Part shown: positions 1-7,864 of the stretch, piece by piece | How the letters are laid out: the number at the start of each line of letters is the position of its first letter | Position numbering within the stretch: the stretch's first letter is position 1 | Source of the DNA: CAIWXH01 sp964555675 | GTDB lineage: Bacteria > Chloroflexota > Chloroflexia > Chloroflexales > Chloroflexaceae | Assembly: GCA_964555675.1 (NCBI GenBank) | Contig: CAZKTU010000078.1 | Coordinates: 1 to 25,841 of the forward strand | Reading direction: 5' to 3' | DNA: 25,841 nt | Notes under the pieces: model-generated | What the model saw: the letters and a program-made list of their open reading frames with translations, nothing else | Databases searched by the model: none | Told to the model about the DNA's origin: nothing | Made by a program: the position numbers and the translations under genes

Positions 1-3000
1 CCGCGTCGGCGCTCGTCGCCAGGGCCCCCGTCAGAACGGCCGCCGTGTCGCCGTTGACGAAGCCCGTCACGCTATAGGTCAGGGGCGGGTTGGCCGCGCC
101 ATAAGGCCGGCTCTTGGCCTGGGCCGCCACGCTCAGGGTCGAAGGAGCGATCACGAGCGTGAAGCTCTGGCTGGCGGCGGGCAGGACGCCGTTGCTGGCC
201 GTGACGGTGATCGGGCCGAAGCTGCCGGCCTGGGTCGGCGTGCCGCTGAGCAGGCCGCCCGCAGCCAGAGTCAGGCCGGGCGGCAACGTCCCCCCGGTGA
301 CGGAGAAGCTCGCCGCCGGATCGCCGCTGGCGCTGAAGCTGTGGCTGTAGGGTTGGGCGTACTGCCCGTTGGGCGGCGGGGCGCTGCTGATCGTCGGGGG
401 CAGCTCGAGATTGCTCACGGCGATCGTGAAGGTGCCGGTGAAGCTCCCGCCGTTGCCGTCGCTGACCATAACCCTGACGCTGTAGCTGGCCTGGGCCTCG
501 AAGTCGAGCACCGCGGCCGTGCGCAGCTCGTCGCCGCTGATCGCGAAGCTGGCATTGCCCGTATCGCCCGCCCCGCTGACCAGGGCGTAGCTGTAGGTTG
601 GGCCGCCGTCGCTATCGACCGGGCTGAAGCTGCCCACCAGCGTCCCGACGGGCAGGGCTTCGCCGACCGTGCTGCTGCTCAGGCCGAGGCCCGTCGGCGC
701 GTCGTTCACCGGGCTGACGGTTACGGTGAAGCTGCGCTCGATGAAGCGGGGCGGGCTGCCGTTATCGGTGGCGCGAACGGTGATCGTCGCCGCTCCGCTG
801 GCGTTCGCCACAGGGGTGAAGCTCAGGCTGCCCGTCGCGCCGCCGGCGTATGTCACCGTCGGGTTGGCGATCAGGGCCGGGCTCGCGCTGGTGGCGGTGA
901 TCGTCACGGTCTGGGCCAGCTCGGGGTCGCCGTCGCCAATGCCGCTGAGGCTCACACTCTGCGGGCCGGCGTCCTCGGCGAGGCCCAGGTCGCCGATCAG
1001 GCCCAGGGTCGGGTCGTCGTTGAGCGCGCCGACCGTCAGGCTCACCGTGGCCGCGCCCGAGACGGTGTCGAAGAAGATTCCGGCGATGCCGTTGCTGCCG
1101 TGGCCGGGGTCGCTGCGGCCCGAGACGCGGTACACATCGCCCGCGTTGACCGCCAGGTCGAAGAGGTAGTAGTCGATGTCGCGGTCGCGGTCGGCCGCCG
1201 CCGAGATATAGCCGGAGTCGGCCGTGCCGCCGACCATCTGCCGCAGGCGCAGGTCGAGCGGGGCGATGGCGCGGAAGTCGGCATTGTCGGTGACCACGCC
1301 GAGCCGGTAGATCCCGGCCCTGGTGAAGCTGATCTCGATCCACTCGGTCGGGTTATTGGCCCCGGGCCCGTTGTAGTAGACCCCGGTGAGCACGTCGGCG
1401 ATCGGGCCGGCCCCGGGCGCCACGAGCGGGTTGTCGAACGAGAGGTAGCCGCCCTCGCCGCAGCCGGTGCAGCCGGGGAAGGTGCTCATGCCGGCGCGCA
1501 CGGCCAGCGTGGCGTAGGGCGGCGGGGCGCTGCGGCTCGCACCGCCGGCCACCACGAGGTAGCCGTCGCTGCCGTAGACCTGGTTGCCGTCGGCGTCGAG
1601 CGGCTTGGCGACGGTGGTCGTACGCCACGAGGCGTGGGTGGTGTAGTCGGCGCCGACGAAGCTGGCGGCCGGCGCAAAGCCAGTGGCGACGGCGACGTAG
1701 CTGAAGCTGTCGGCCCCGTTGAAGTTGGCGGCCGGGGTGTAGCTGAAGCTGCCGTCGGGGTTGAGGCTCAGGGCGCCATTGGCCGGCCCGCTCACCAGCA
1801 CGGCGCTGAAGGGGTCGCCGTCCGGGTCGCTGTCGACCCCGCTGCCGGTGTCGTCGCCGATCACATTGCCGGCGAGCGGCGTATCCTCGCTGGTGCTGTA
1901 GGCGTTCGGGCGGGCGATTGGCGGATCGTTGACGGGATTCACGGTCAGCACGAAGCTGTCGCTGCTGCTGAGCACCCCGTCGCTCACGGTGAGCGTGATC
2001 GTGGCCGTGCCGCTCAGGTTCGCCGGGGGCGTGACGGTGAGCGTGCGGGCGGCCCCGCTGCCCCCCAGGCTGATCGCGCCGGCGGGCACCAGGGTCGGGT
2101 TCGAGCTGGCCGCGCTCAGGGTCAGGCTCGCCGCCGCCGTCTGCGTGTCGCCCACCGTCACGGCCAGGGGGCCTAGCACGCCCTCCTCGCTGATGCTCTG
2201 GTTGGGCGTGTCTGAGATTGTCGGGGCGGTGTTGACCGTGGTCACGCCCAGGCCGATGTACTGACCGTCGGCCAGATCGACCCCGGCGAACGAGACGCTC
2301 GCGCCGCTGCGCACGGCCGTTGCCGCGATGGTGGCGTTGCTCAGGTCGCTGTCGTTGTCGATCAGGAGGGTCAGGCTCGTGGCCCCCGTGTAGGCCAGGT
2401 CGGGCACCGCGCTCAGGTTGAAGCTGACGGTCAGCGGGCCGACCTCGCCGACCTCGCGCACGCGCCAGGCCCGGGCCAGCCTGCTGGTCAGCGGCCCGGG
2501 CGCGGGCGTCACCCCGCTCAGGGCGCCATTGTTGTTGCCCCAGAGCAAGAACTCGCCGTCGGTGATATTGGCCCCCAGGCCCGTGACGCTGAGCAACCCG
2601 TCGCTGTAGACGCTGGTCGACTGGAGCTGGCTGAGGCCGCTGGCCGCCTCGACGCCGATCCCGGCGATGTCGCTGTCGAAGCCGCCGGTGGCCCCGACAT
2701 CCCAGAGCAGAGCGCCGGCGCTGCTCTGGTAGTCGCTCGCCAGGCTGGTCCCATACTTCAGGGCCAGGTAGCTCTCGACCCGCCCGCGCTCGGTGGCGGT
2801 GAGGGTGCGCGGGTAGATGATCACCTCGGCGATATCGCCCGCGTGGTAGCTGTTGTAGGTGCCCGAGCCGAAGTCGTTGCGCGCCCCGATGTCGAGCGGT
2901 CGCGAGGCCGTATTGTAGGCGCCCGCGCTCAGCCAGCCCGCCAGGTTGTTGGCCACCGTCAGCGGCGCGCCGTTCTGGAACATGTTGACGTTGCTCGGCG

Positions 3001-5077
3001 TGAGCCCCGTGGGCAGGATCACCGTGCTCATGAGCACCGGGAGGTTGCTGGGGATGGTGTTGGCCGGGGCCAGGGTCGCGTTCGAGCAGCCCTTGTGCAG
3101 GCCAAAGTTGCCGACGCCCGTGCCCTGGCCGGTATCGACGCCTAGCTCGAAAGCCGTGGTGCAGGCCGGCCCGTGGCCCTGGTTGAGGATGAACTGCTGC
3201 CCGGAGTTGCTGTCGACGTCGAAGACGGTGAACGCAGTCAGGGCGCTGCTGCCGGTTGCGAAGAGCTGCAGCGGGGCGGTCGCCAGGCGGTCGGGCGCGC
3301 CGCTGAACTCGATCGTCGGGTTGCCGTTCAGGCCGGTCGGCTTGAGCACTGGCGTGCCGACGCCCGTGGCGTTGGCGCCCGCGCTGCTCTGGTCGGCCCA
3401 GCTGGTCACATTCACGCCCGCGGTCGTCACCCCGCGGTCGGCCCGCAGCCAGAGCCGCGCCCCGCTCACCCCGCCGGGCGCGGGCGGGGGCAGCGGCAGC
3501 TCGAGCGCGCCGATCTCGCAGGCGCCGCTGATCGGCCGCGTGGCCCCGCTCTGGTCGGTCGTCACGGTGGTCCCGCAGCCGGCGACGCCGCTGCCGAGGG
3601 CGCCTGCGGCGGGGCTGGCGCCGCCGGGGAGCATGGTCTGGGTCGGGCCGCCGTTGGCCGCCAGGGCCCCGAGGGCCGGATCGCCGTTGGCGGCGATGAT
3701 CAGACCGGCGGGCACCGCCTCGGCCCCGGCGGCGTTGGTCTCGACAATGTTCGACTGGCTGCCGGTGGCCGTGCCGCCCGAGATCACGGCGTCGCTGATC
3801 GTCGCGGTGCTGTTCGCCAAGATGCTCGCGTGCAGGGTCACCGTGGCCGTGCCGCTCTGCTGGCGGCTGAAGAGCGCCCCGCCGGCGGGCGCGCCGTTGA
3901 CCACGGCATTGCCCGCGAGGGTGCTGAAGCTCAGAGCCAGGCTGCCGTCAAGGTTGAAGATCGCCCCACCGAGCCCGCTGCCCAGACCCGCGCCGCCGCT
4001 GGCGCTGCCGCCCGTGGCCGTGTTGTTCGCGAAGGTGCTGTTAATCAGCGTTACCGTGCCGCCGCGGTTGAAGATCGCCCCGCCCATGCCTGCGCCGCCG
4101 CCCGCCGCGCTGCCGAAGGTGCCTCCGCCGCCGAAGCCGGGCGTTCCGTCGATGCCGGTCGAGGCGCGGATGGCCCCCGCGCCGCCGCCGAAGCCGCCGT
4201 TACCGGCGCTGAAGGTGACCCCGGTCAGGCCGCCGCCCCCGCCCCCGCCCCCGCCGAAGCCACCGTTGCCGCCGGGGCCCGAGCCGAGCTGGCCGCCCCC
4301 GCCGCCGCCGTTGCCGCCCGGCTGGGCGGGCAGGCCGCCGTTAGGGCCGCCGCCCACCGCCGGCGAGGTCGCGGCGTTGCCCTCGCGGCCGTCGCCGCCC
4401 ACCCCGCCGCCGCCATTGCCGCTGACCCCGTCGCCGCCGAAACCGCCGGCCCCGCCGACGGCCTGGTTGCCGCTGAAGGTGCTGGCGCTCACGATCAGCG
4501 TGCCCTCGTTGAAGATCGCCCCGCCCATGCCCGCGCCGCCGCCGCCCCCGCCGCCCCCGCCCAGCAGGCCGCCGTTGCCGCCCTGGGCCCGCCCGTTGCT
4601 CAGGGTGAGGTTGCTCAGGGTCAGGCTGGCCCCGCTGGCGACCCGGAACAGGCGGAAGTTGCTCGCGCCACCCCTGGTCAGGGTGATGCCATTCGCGCCG
4701 GTCGGGCCTGCGATGGTGATCGCGCTGGTGATATCGAGGGCCGTCGGGCCGAACTCGGCCGGATCAAGGCCCGTGTCGAAGAGGGTCAGGCTGAGCGTGG
4801 CCGGGCCGCCCGCGGTGAGGGCCGGGGCGAAGGTGATCGTGTCGGACGGGCCGGTGCCCTGAGTGCATGCGTCAACCGCCGCATTCGTGTTGGCGGCCTG
4901 GATGGCCTCGCGCAGCGAGCAGTCGCCGTCGCTGTTCAACTCGTCGGCCGTCGTGTTCACCGTGATCGTGGCCGCCAGCGCGGGTGCGGCCGTCCAGCTG
5001 CCGGCGATGATGACGGCCAGCACGAGGGCCCAGGTGACGGCGGTTCTGAAAGGCGTGTGCGACGAGGCAAGGCCCAT
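1..5077 (-). CDS. Giant secreted modular surface protein (CSLREA, Gly-rich repeats, LamG-like, Ig/cadherin-like, MBG-like), C-terminus off the left edge
   Basis: I read this minus-strand frame from the ATG at 5077 to the window edge and found no stop: 1692 codons, C-terminus missing. An AGGGGG ribosome site lies about 7 bases upstream. Residues 1-35 form a signal peptide ending in ALA. CSLREAIQAAN, the CSLREA-domain motif, starts at residue 53. Residues about 160-410 are very Gly/Asn-rich with two GAGMGGAIFN repeats, like beta-helix repeat proteins. A LamG-like lectin fold covers about 542-778 (LWLRADRGV near its start, ERGRVESYLALKYG near its end). Ig/VCBS- and cadherin-like repeats follow (about 946-1121 and 1344-1553, with NDPP/NDAP linkers), then a He_PIG-like domain (about 1560-1645) and the start of an MBG-like domain. 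An unassigned block of about 220 residues sits at 1122-1343. The role is inferred: an exported adhesin or matrix protein. It lies 34 bases behind the HD-domain gene, so co-transcription is likely. Confidence 0.9.
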   Translation of the reverse strand, partial: MGLASSHTPFRTAVTWALVLAVIIAGSWTAAPALAATITVNTTADELNSDGDCSLREAIQAANTNAAVDACTQGTGPSDTITFAPALTAGGPATLSLTLFDTGLDPAEFGPTALDITSAITIAGPTGANGITLTRGGASNFRLFRVASGASLTLSNLTLSNGRAQGGNGGLLGGGGGGGGGAGMGGAIFNEGTLIVSASTFSGNQAVGGAGGFGGDGVSGNGGGGVGGDGREGNAATSPAVGGGPNGGLPAQPGGNGGGGGGQLGSGPGGNGGFGGGGGGGGGLTGVTFSAGNGGFGGGAGAIRASTGIDGTPGFGGGGTFGSAAGGGAGMGGAIFNRGGTVTLINSTFANNTATGGSASGGAGLGSGLGGAIFNLDGSLALSFSTLAGNAVVNGAPAGGALFSRQQSGTATVTLHASILANSTATISDAVISGGTATGSQSNIVETNAAGAEAVPAGLIIAANGDPALGALAANGGPTQTMLPGGASPAAGALGSGVAGCGTTVTTDQSGATRPISGACEIGALELPLPPPAPGGVSGARLWLRADRGVTTAGVNVTSWADQSSAGANATGVGTPVLKPTGLNGNPTIEFSGAPDRLATAPLQLFATGSSALTAFTVFDVDSNSGQQFILNQGHGPACTTAFELGVDTGQGTGVGNFGLHKGCSNATLAPANTIPSNLPVLMSTVILPTGLTPSNVNMFQNGAPLTVANNLAGWLSAGAYNTASRPLDIGARNDFGSGTYNSYHAGDIAEVIIYPRTLTATERGRVESYLALKYGTSLASDYQSSAGALLWDVGATGGFDSDIAGIGVEAASGLSQLQSTSVYSDGLLSVTGLGANITDGEFLLWGNNNGALSGVTPAPGPLTSRLARAWRVREVGEVGPLTVSFNLSAVPDLAYTGATSLTLLIDNDSDLSNATIAATAVRSGASVSFAGVDLADGQYIGLGVTTVNTAPTISDTPNQSISEEGVLGPLAVTVGDTQTAAASLTLSAASSNPTLVPAGAISLGGSGAARTLTVTPPANLSGTATITLTVSDGVLSSSDSFVLTVNPVNDPPIARPNAYSTSEDTPLAGNVIGDDTGSGVDSDPDGDPFSAVLVSGPANGALSLNPDGSFSYTPAANFNGADSFSYVAVATGFAPAASFVGADYTTHASWRTTTVAKPLDADGNQVYGSDGYLVVAGGASRSAPPPYATLAVRAGMSTFPGCTGCGEGGYLSFDNPLVAPGAGPIADVLTGVYYNGPGANNPTEWIEISFTRAGIYRLGVVTDNADFRAIAPLDLRLRQMVGGTADSGYISAAADRDRDIDYYLFDLAVNAGDVYRVSGRSDPGHGSNGIAGIFFDTVSGAATVSLTVGALNDDPTLGLIGDLGLAEDAGPQSVSLSGIGDGDPELAQTVTITATSASPALIANPTVTYAGGATGSLSFTPVANASGAATITVRATDNGSPPRFIERSFTVTVSPVNDAPTGLGLSSSTVGEALPVGTLVGSFSPVDSDGGPTYSYALVSGAGDTGNASFAISGDELRTAAVLDFEAQASYSVRVMVSDGNGGSFTGTFTIAVSNLELPPTISSAPPPNGQYAQPYSHSFSASGDPAASFSVTGGTLPPGLTLAAGGLLSGTPTQAGSFGPITVTASNGVLPAASQSFTLVIAPSTLSVAAQAKSRPYGAANPPLTYSVTGFVNGDTAAVLTGALATSADA

Positions 5078-5111
5078 AGCAATCCCCCTGAGGCGTACGC
5101 GACGCGTGCTC

Positions 5112-7529
5112 CTACTCCACCACCGTAAAGAAACCGAGGGCTCTGTAGCGCTCGCAGATCATCGCGGCATAGTCGGCCGAGTAGTACTCCCCGGCGTTGT
5201 AGGCGCTGCCGCCGGCGATCTGCTCCTTGCGGAAGGCCTGGAAGAGCGAGTGGATGGCCGTGTCCTGCTCGGGGCTCTGCGGGACGATCAACACCCTGTA
5301 GCAGATAAGCTCGCTCGCCTCCTCCAGGTGCAGAGCGAACATGCCGAGCAACTCGCCCAGGATGAGGGCCTCTTCCGCGCTCACCGCGGCGTCGACCTTG
5401 ACGATCAGGGTGATCAGGTCGCGCAGGTGGGCGGCCTGGGCGGCGGGCGGGTCGAGGGCCAGGTAGTCGGCCAGGGTGCGCCGCATGCTTACGAAGTCGG
5501 CCCGCTCGCCCCGCAGCAGCTCTTCGCGCAGGGTTTCGCTGGCGTACTCGATCCCGTACGAGCTGAGGTACTTCTGGATGAACTCCACCTCGGCGCCCCC
5601 CAGATCGGCGTCGATCAGAGCCAGCTGTCGCAGCAACTCGATAATCTGGTCGAAGCCGGTCAGGTGCTCGTGGGCGTAGAACTGCGGCAGCAGGGCCGCG
5701 AACTCGCTCACGCTGTAGGTGGCGTGCCAGTGCTTCAGGTAGATCTCTTTGGGGATGATCAGCAGGGCGAGCTCGCGCTGGGCCACCACCGTGGCCTCCT
5801 GGGTGGCGCCACGGATGACCCGGGTGTTGCCGACCGGGATCCAGGGGCGCACGGCGAAGGCCTGGTAGCCGCCCAGGGGCGTGCTGAGCAGCCCCTCGTC
5901 CATGGGGATGTAGACGAAGGCCGGCGGCGCGCCGGCCGCCAGCAGGGTCTCGCCCTCGCGTAGTCGGCCGAGACGTACATCGCCGAAGGCCGCCTCGGGG
6001 TCGATCTGCCCGGTCTGGTGCCCCGACTGGGCCAGGCGCAGCAGAGCCCGCTGCCGCCGCTCGAGGGGCCAGTCCAGCTCCTCGGCCTTCAGGTAGCGCT
6101 CGCGCTCGGCCGGGTCCATGGTCCGCAGCGAAGGCACGACGCGGCTACGCCCTGCGGCCCCGGGGTTGAGGGCGCCGAGGGCGGCGAGTACGGTGTCGGC
6201 GAACTCGAGGTTGTCGTCGGTGCCCTCGATCAGGATGCGGATCTGCTGGCTGGCCTTGAGCACCGGCCCGCTGTCGAGCGGCAGCTGGAAGGTGTCGAGA
6301 ATGTCACGCTGGATATCGTCGACCAGGATGGCCACGTTATGGGCAGCCTGCCCGACCACCTCGGGCTGCGCGAAGGCCCCGCGGGCGAAGGCCACCCGCA
6401 GATCGCCGCCCGCCGTCAGCTCGGTGCTGGCGATATTGGCCTCGCCCGCCGTGATCGGGTCGAACGACTCGAGCAGGAACAGCTCGCCGGTATCCTTTTG
6501 CAGGGCGAAGACGGCCCCGGCCGTCTGCTGGTCTACAATGATCGGGTAGCCCGCCGAGGTCTTCAGAGTCGTGCCGCGCTGGCGCAGCGCGTCGGCCACC
6601 CGCAGGGCCCTGATCGTATCGACCACATCGTCGACGAGCTCGCGCAGCTCGGGCTGGCGCACATCGAGCCAGCGGAAAGCCTCGACGGCCACGTCGCCGT
6701 ACCAGGAGGCGACGTGCTCGTTGCACAGCGGGCCTCCCGCCTCGACGTACTGCTCGAGCTCGCCGGCCAGTTTGTCGGCTTTGGCGACCAGAGGCGCGAG
6801 CTGCTCGGGGGCGGACTCGGCGCGCCGCGCGGCCTCGAGCCGGCCCCTGGCCTTGGCCAGCTGCTGCTGGTGGTAGAGGTAGCGCAGATCGAGGCTGACG
6901 CTGGCGATCATGGTCTGCCTGAGGGTCTGGGCCTCGTTCAGAGCCAACAGCGGCACCTTGCTCTTGCTGTGGCCGACCGCCATCGCCATGAGCTCGCGCA
7001 GCACCCGCTGGAGCGGGGCGTCGATCAGGCCGAGCTGCTTGAGCGAGACCAGGCGCCAGGCCAGATTGCCGCAATTCTCCTCCCAGATCGCCTCGACGAG
7101 CTCGTCGAAGGCCGGGCTGAAGACCTCCTGGGCGGCGAACTCGGGGTGCATGCTGCGCCCAAAGGCCGAGAAGTCGCGCATGCCGATGTCGTGGTTGTAG
7201 GCCAGAATGACCCCGTAGCCGCGCATAAAATCGAGCCGGCGGCTGCCGCGCTGCGGGATCAGCACCCCGTTGATCGTATCGATCACCTGGAGAATCGTGG
7301 TCGCCACATCGCGCACATGCACCACACTATGGTCCGAGAAGATCGCCACGTGGTTCAGGGGGTCGGCCAGGAACTCGGGGTTGTGGGCCACCTCGTCGAG
7401 CCGGGCCTGCGCGCCGACGGGCGCGTAGTAGTTGCGCTCGATAATCGCTCTGAGCTTCTCGGGCAGGTAACGGTCGAGCTGCCGGAGCAGCTCGGGGCTG
7501 TGATAACGCTCGCTGCTGTAGGTCTTCAT
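5112..7529 (-). CDS. HD-domain protein with cNMP-binding-like and TerB-like regions (805 aa)
   Basis: This is a probable cytoplasmic signalling phosphohydrolase; its substrate is unknown. An HD-type metal site is visible: DHSVVHV (H67, H71), NHDIG (H113-D114), MHPEF (H128) and VGHSKS (H187), with VADALRQRGT at 311-320 closing the helical domain. A coiled-coil-like stretch spans about 215-265. Residues about 518-605 (REGETLLAAGAPPAFVYIP onward) resemble a cyclic-nucleotide-binding beta-roll, though I see no clear phosphate-binding cassette. About 628-735 holds two helices in TerB style (LIDADLGGAEVEF and KVDAAVSAEEALILGELL). The last 60 residues are unassigned. I chose the ATG at 7529 over the in-frame GTG at 7550 because GGGGAG lies 9 bases before the ATG and inside the longer reading. 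There is no signal peptide. It is divergent from the SARP regulator and upstream of the giant surface protein. The HD assignment is fairly firm; the cNMP and TerB calls are tentative. Confidence 0.85.
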   Translation of the reverse strand: MKTYSSERYHSPELLRQLDRYLPEKLRAIIERNYYAPVGAQARLDEVAHNPEFLADPLNHVAIFSDHSVVHVRDVATTILQVIDTINGVLIPQRGSRRLDFMRGYGVILAYNHDIGMRDFSAFGRSMHPEFAAQEVFSPAFDELVEAIWEENCGNLAWRLVSLKQLGLIDAPLQRVLRELMAMAVGHSKSKVPLLALNEAQTLRQTMIASVSLDLRYLYHQQQLAKARGRLEAARRAESAPEQLAPLVAKADKLAGELEQYVEAGGPLCNEHVASWYGDVAVEAFRWLDVRQPELRELVDDVVDTIRALRVADALRQRGTTLKTSAGYPIIVDQQTAGAVFALQKDTGELFLLESFDPITAGEANIASTELTAGGDLRVAFARGAFAQPEVVGQAAHNVAILVDDIQRDILDTFQLPLDSGPVLKASQQIRILIEGTDDNLEFADTVLAALGALNPGAAGRSRVVPSLRTMDPAERERYLKAEELDWPLERRQRALLRLAQSGHQTGQIDPEAAFGDVRLGRLREGETLLAAGAPPAFVYIPMDEGLLSTPLGGYQAFAVRPWIPVGNTRVIRGATQEATVVAQRELALLIIPKEIYLKHWHATYSVSEFAALLPQFYAHEHLTGFDQIIELLRQLALIDADLGGAEVEFIQKYLSSYGIEYASETLREELLRGERADFVSMRRTLADYLALDPPAAQAAHLRDLITLIVKVDAAVSAEEALILGELLGMFALHLEEASELICYRVLIVPQSPEQDTAIHSLFQAFRKEQIAGGSAYNAGEYYSADYAAMICERYRALGFFTVVE

Positions 7530-7864
7530 GGCCGTATGCTCCCCAGCCACGCCTCCGGCGTGGAAAGCCCAAATGTGTGGGCCGGCTATGTTTGCCCGTC
7601 TATGGCTCCAAGCCTATGGTTCGAACGTGACCAGATCGTCGCAGATCAACCCGATCGGCGACGAAAACCAGGGTACTCTATGCTTACATCAAAGGTAAAA
7701 ATCATAAATACCTGCTGATACCACATGTCGTACGACCTTTAGCAGTGATATTGAAGATAAATACATTGTCAGCACTTCCCATCTTTATCGCTCATCGAAC
7801 GTAAGGATCATATCGTTATAGTAGACATACACCGGCCGCTACAATCATTTCATCTCAGAGCCCT
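7530..7864. promoter_or_regulatory. Divergent intergenic region between the HD-domain gene and the SARP regulator
   Basis: These 335 bases contain no convincing gene. From about 7660 to 7864 the DNA is clearly AT-richer than its surroundings. It holds a perfect 10-bp palindrome GTCGTACGAC (7727-7736) and a wider inverted pair AAAGGT (7691-7696) / ACCTTT (7735-7740). Weak plus-strand -10 candidates are TATAGT (7817-7822) and TACAAT (7840-7845), both without a good -35. The SARP start codon lacks an obvious ribosome site. The region probably carries both divergent promoters and regulator binding sites, but I cannot place them precisely. Confidence 0.5.
7547..7563 (-). promoter_or_regulatory. 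Leader hairpin before the HD-domain gene
   Basis: The arms CCACGCC and GGCGTGG pair perfectly over 7 bp around a 3-base loop. In the minus-strand transcript the hairpin ends one base before the GGGGAG ribosome site of the gene starting at 7529. It could modulate ribosome access or mRNA stability. The structure is read directly; the function is inferred. Confidence 0.5.

Noticed and set aside
4080..4600. Possible CRISPR-like or satellite repeat in the GC-only tract
   Set aside because: The repeats are irregular, lack unique spacers and keep the coding frame; they encode the Gly-rich domain.
341..5128. Very long plus-strand reading frames opposite the giant surface protein
   Set aside because: They are Arg/Ala/Gly- or Pro-rich with no domain pattern and mirror a minus-strand frame that has a signal peptide, a CSLREA motif and clear repeats. 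High GC removes stops from antisense frames.
7530..7550. GTG at 7550 as the start of the HD-domain protein
   Set aside because: The GGGGAG ribosome site lies inside this extension and is correctly spaced for the ATG at 7529.
6018..7718. A 566-codon plus-strand frame opposite the HD-domain gene
   Set aside because: It lacks family motifs, and its sense is explained entirely by the minus-strand gene with its HD residues and ribosome site.
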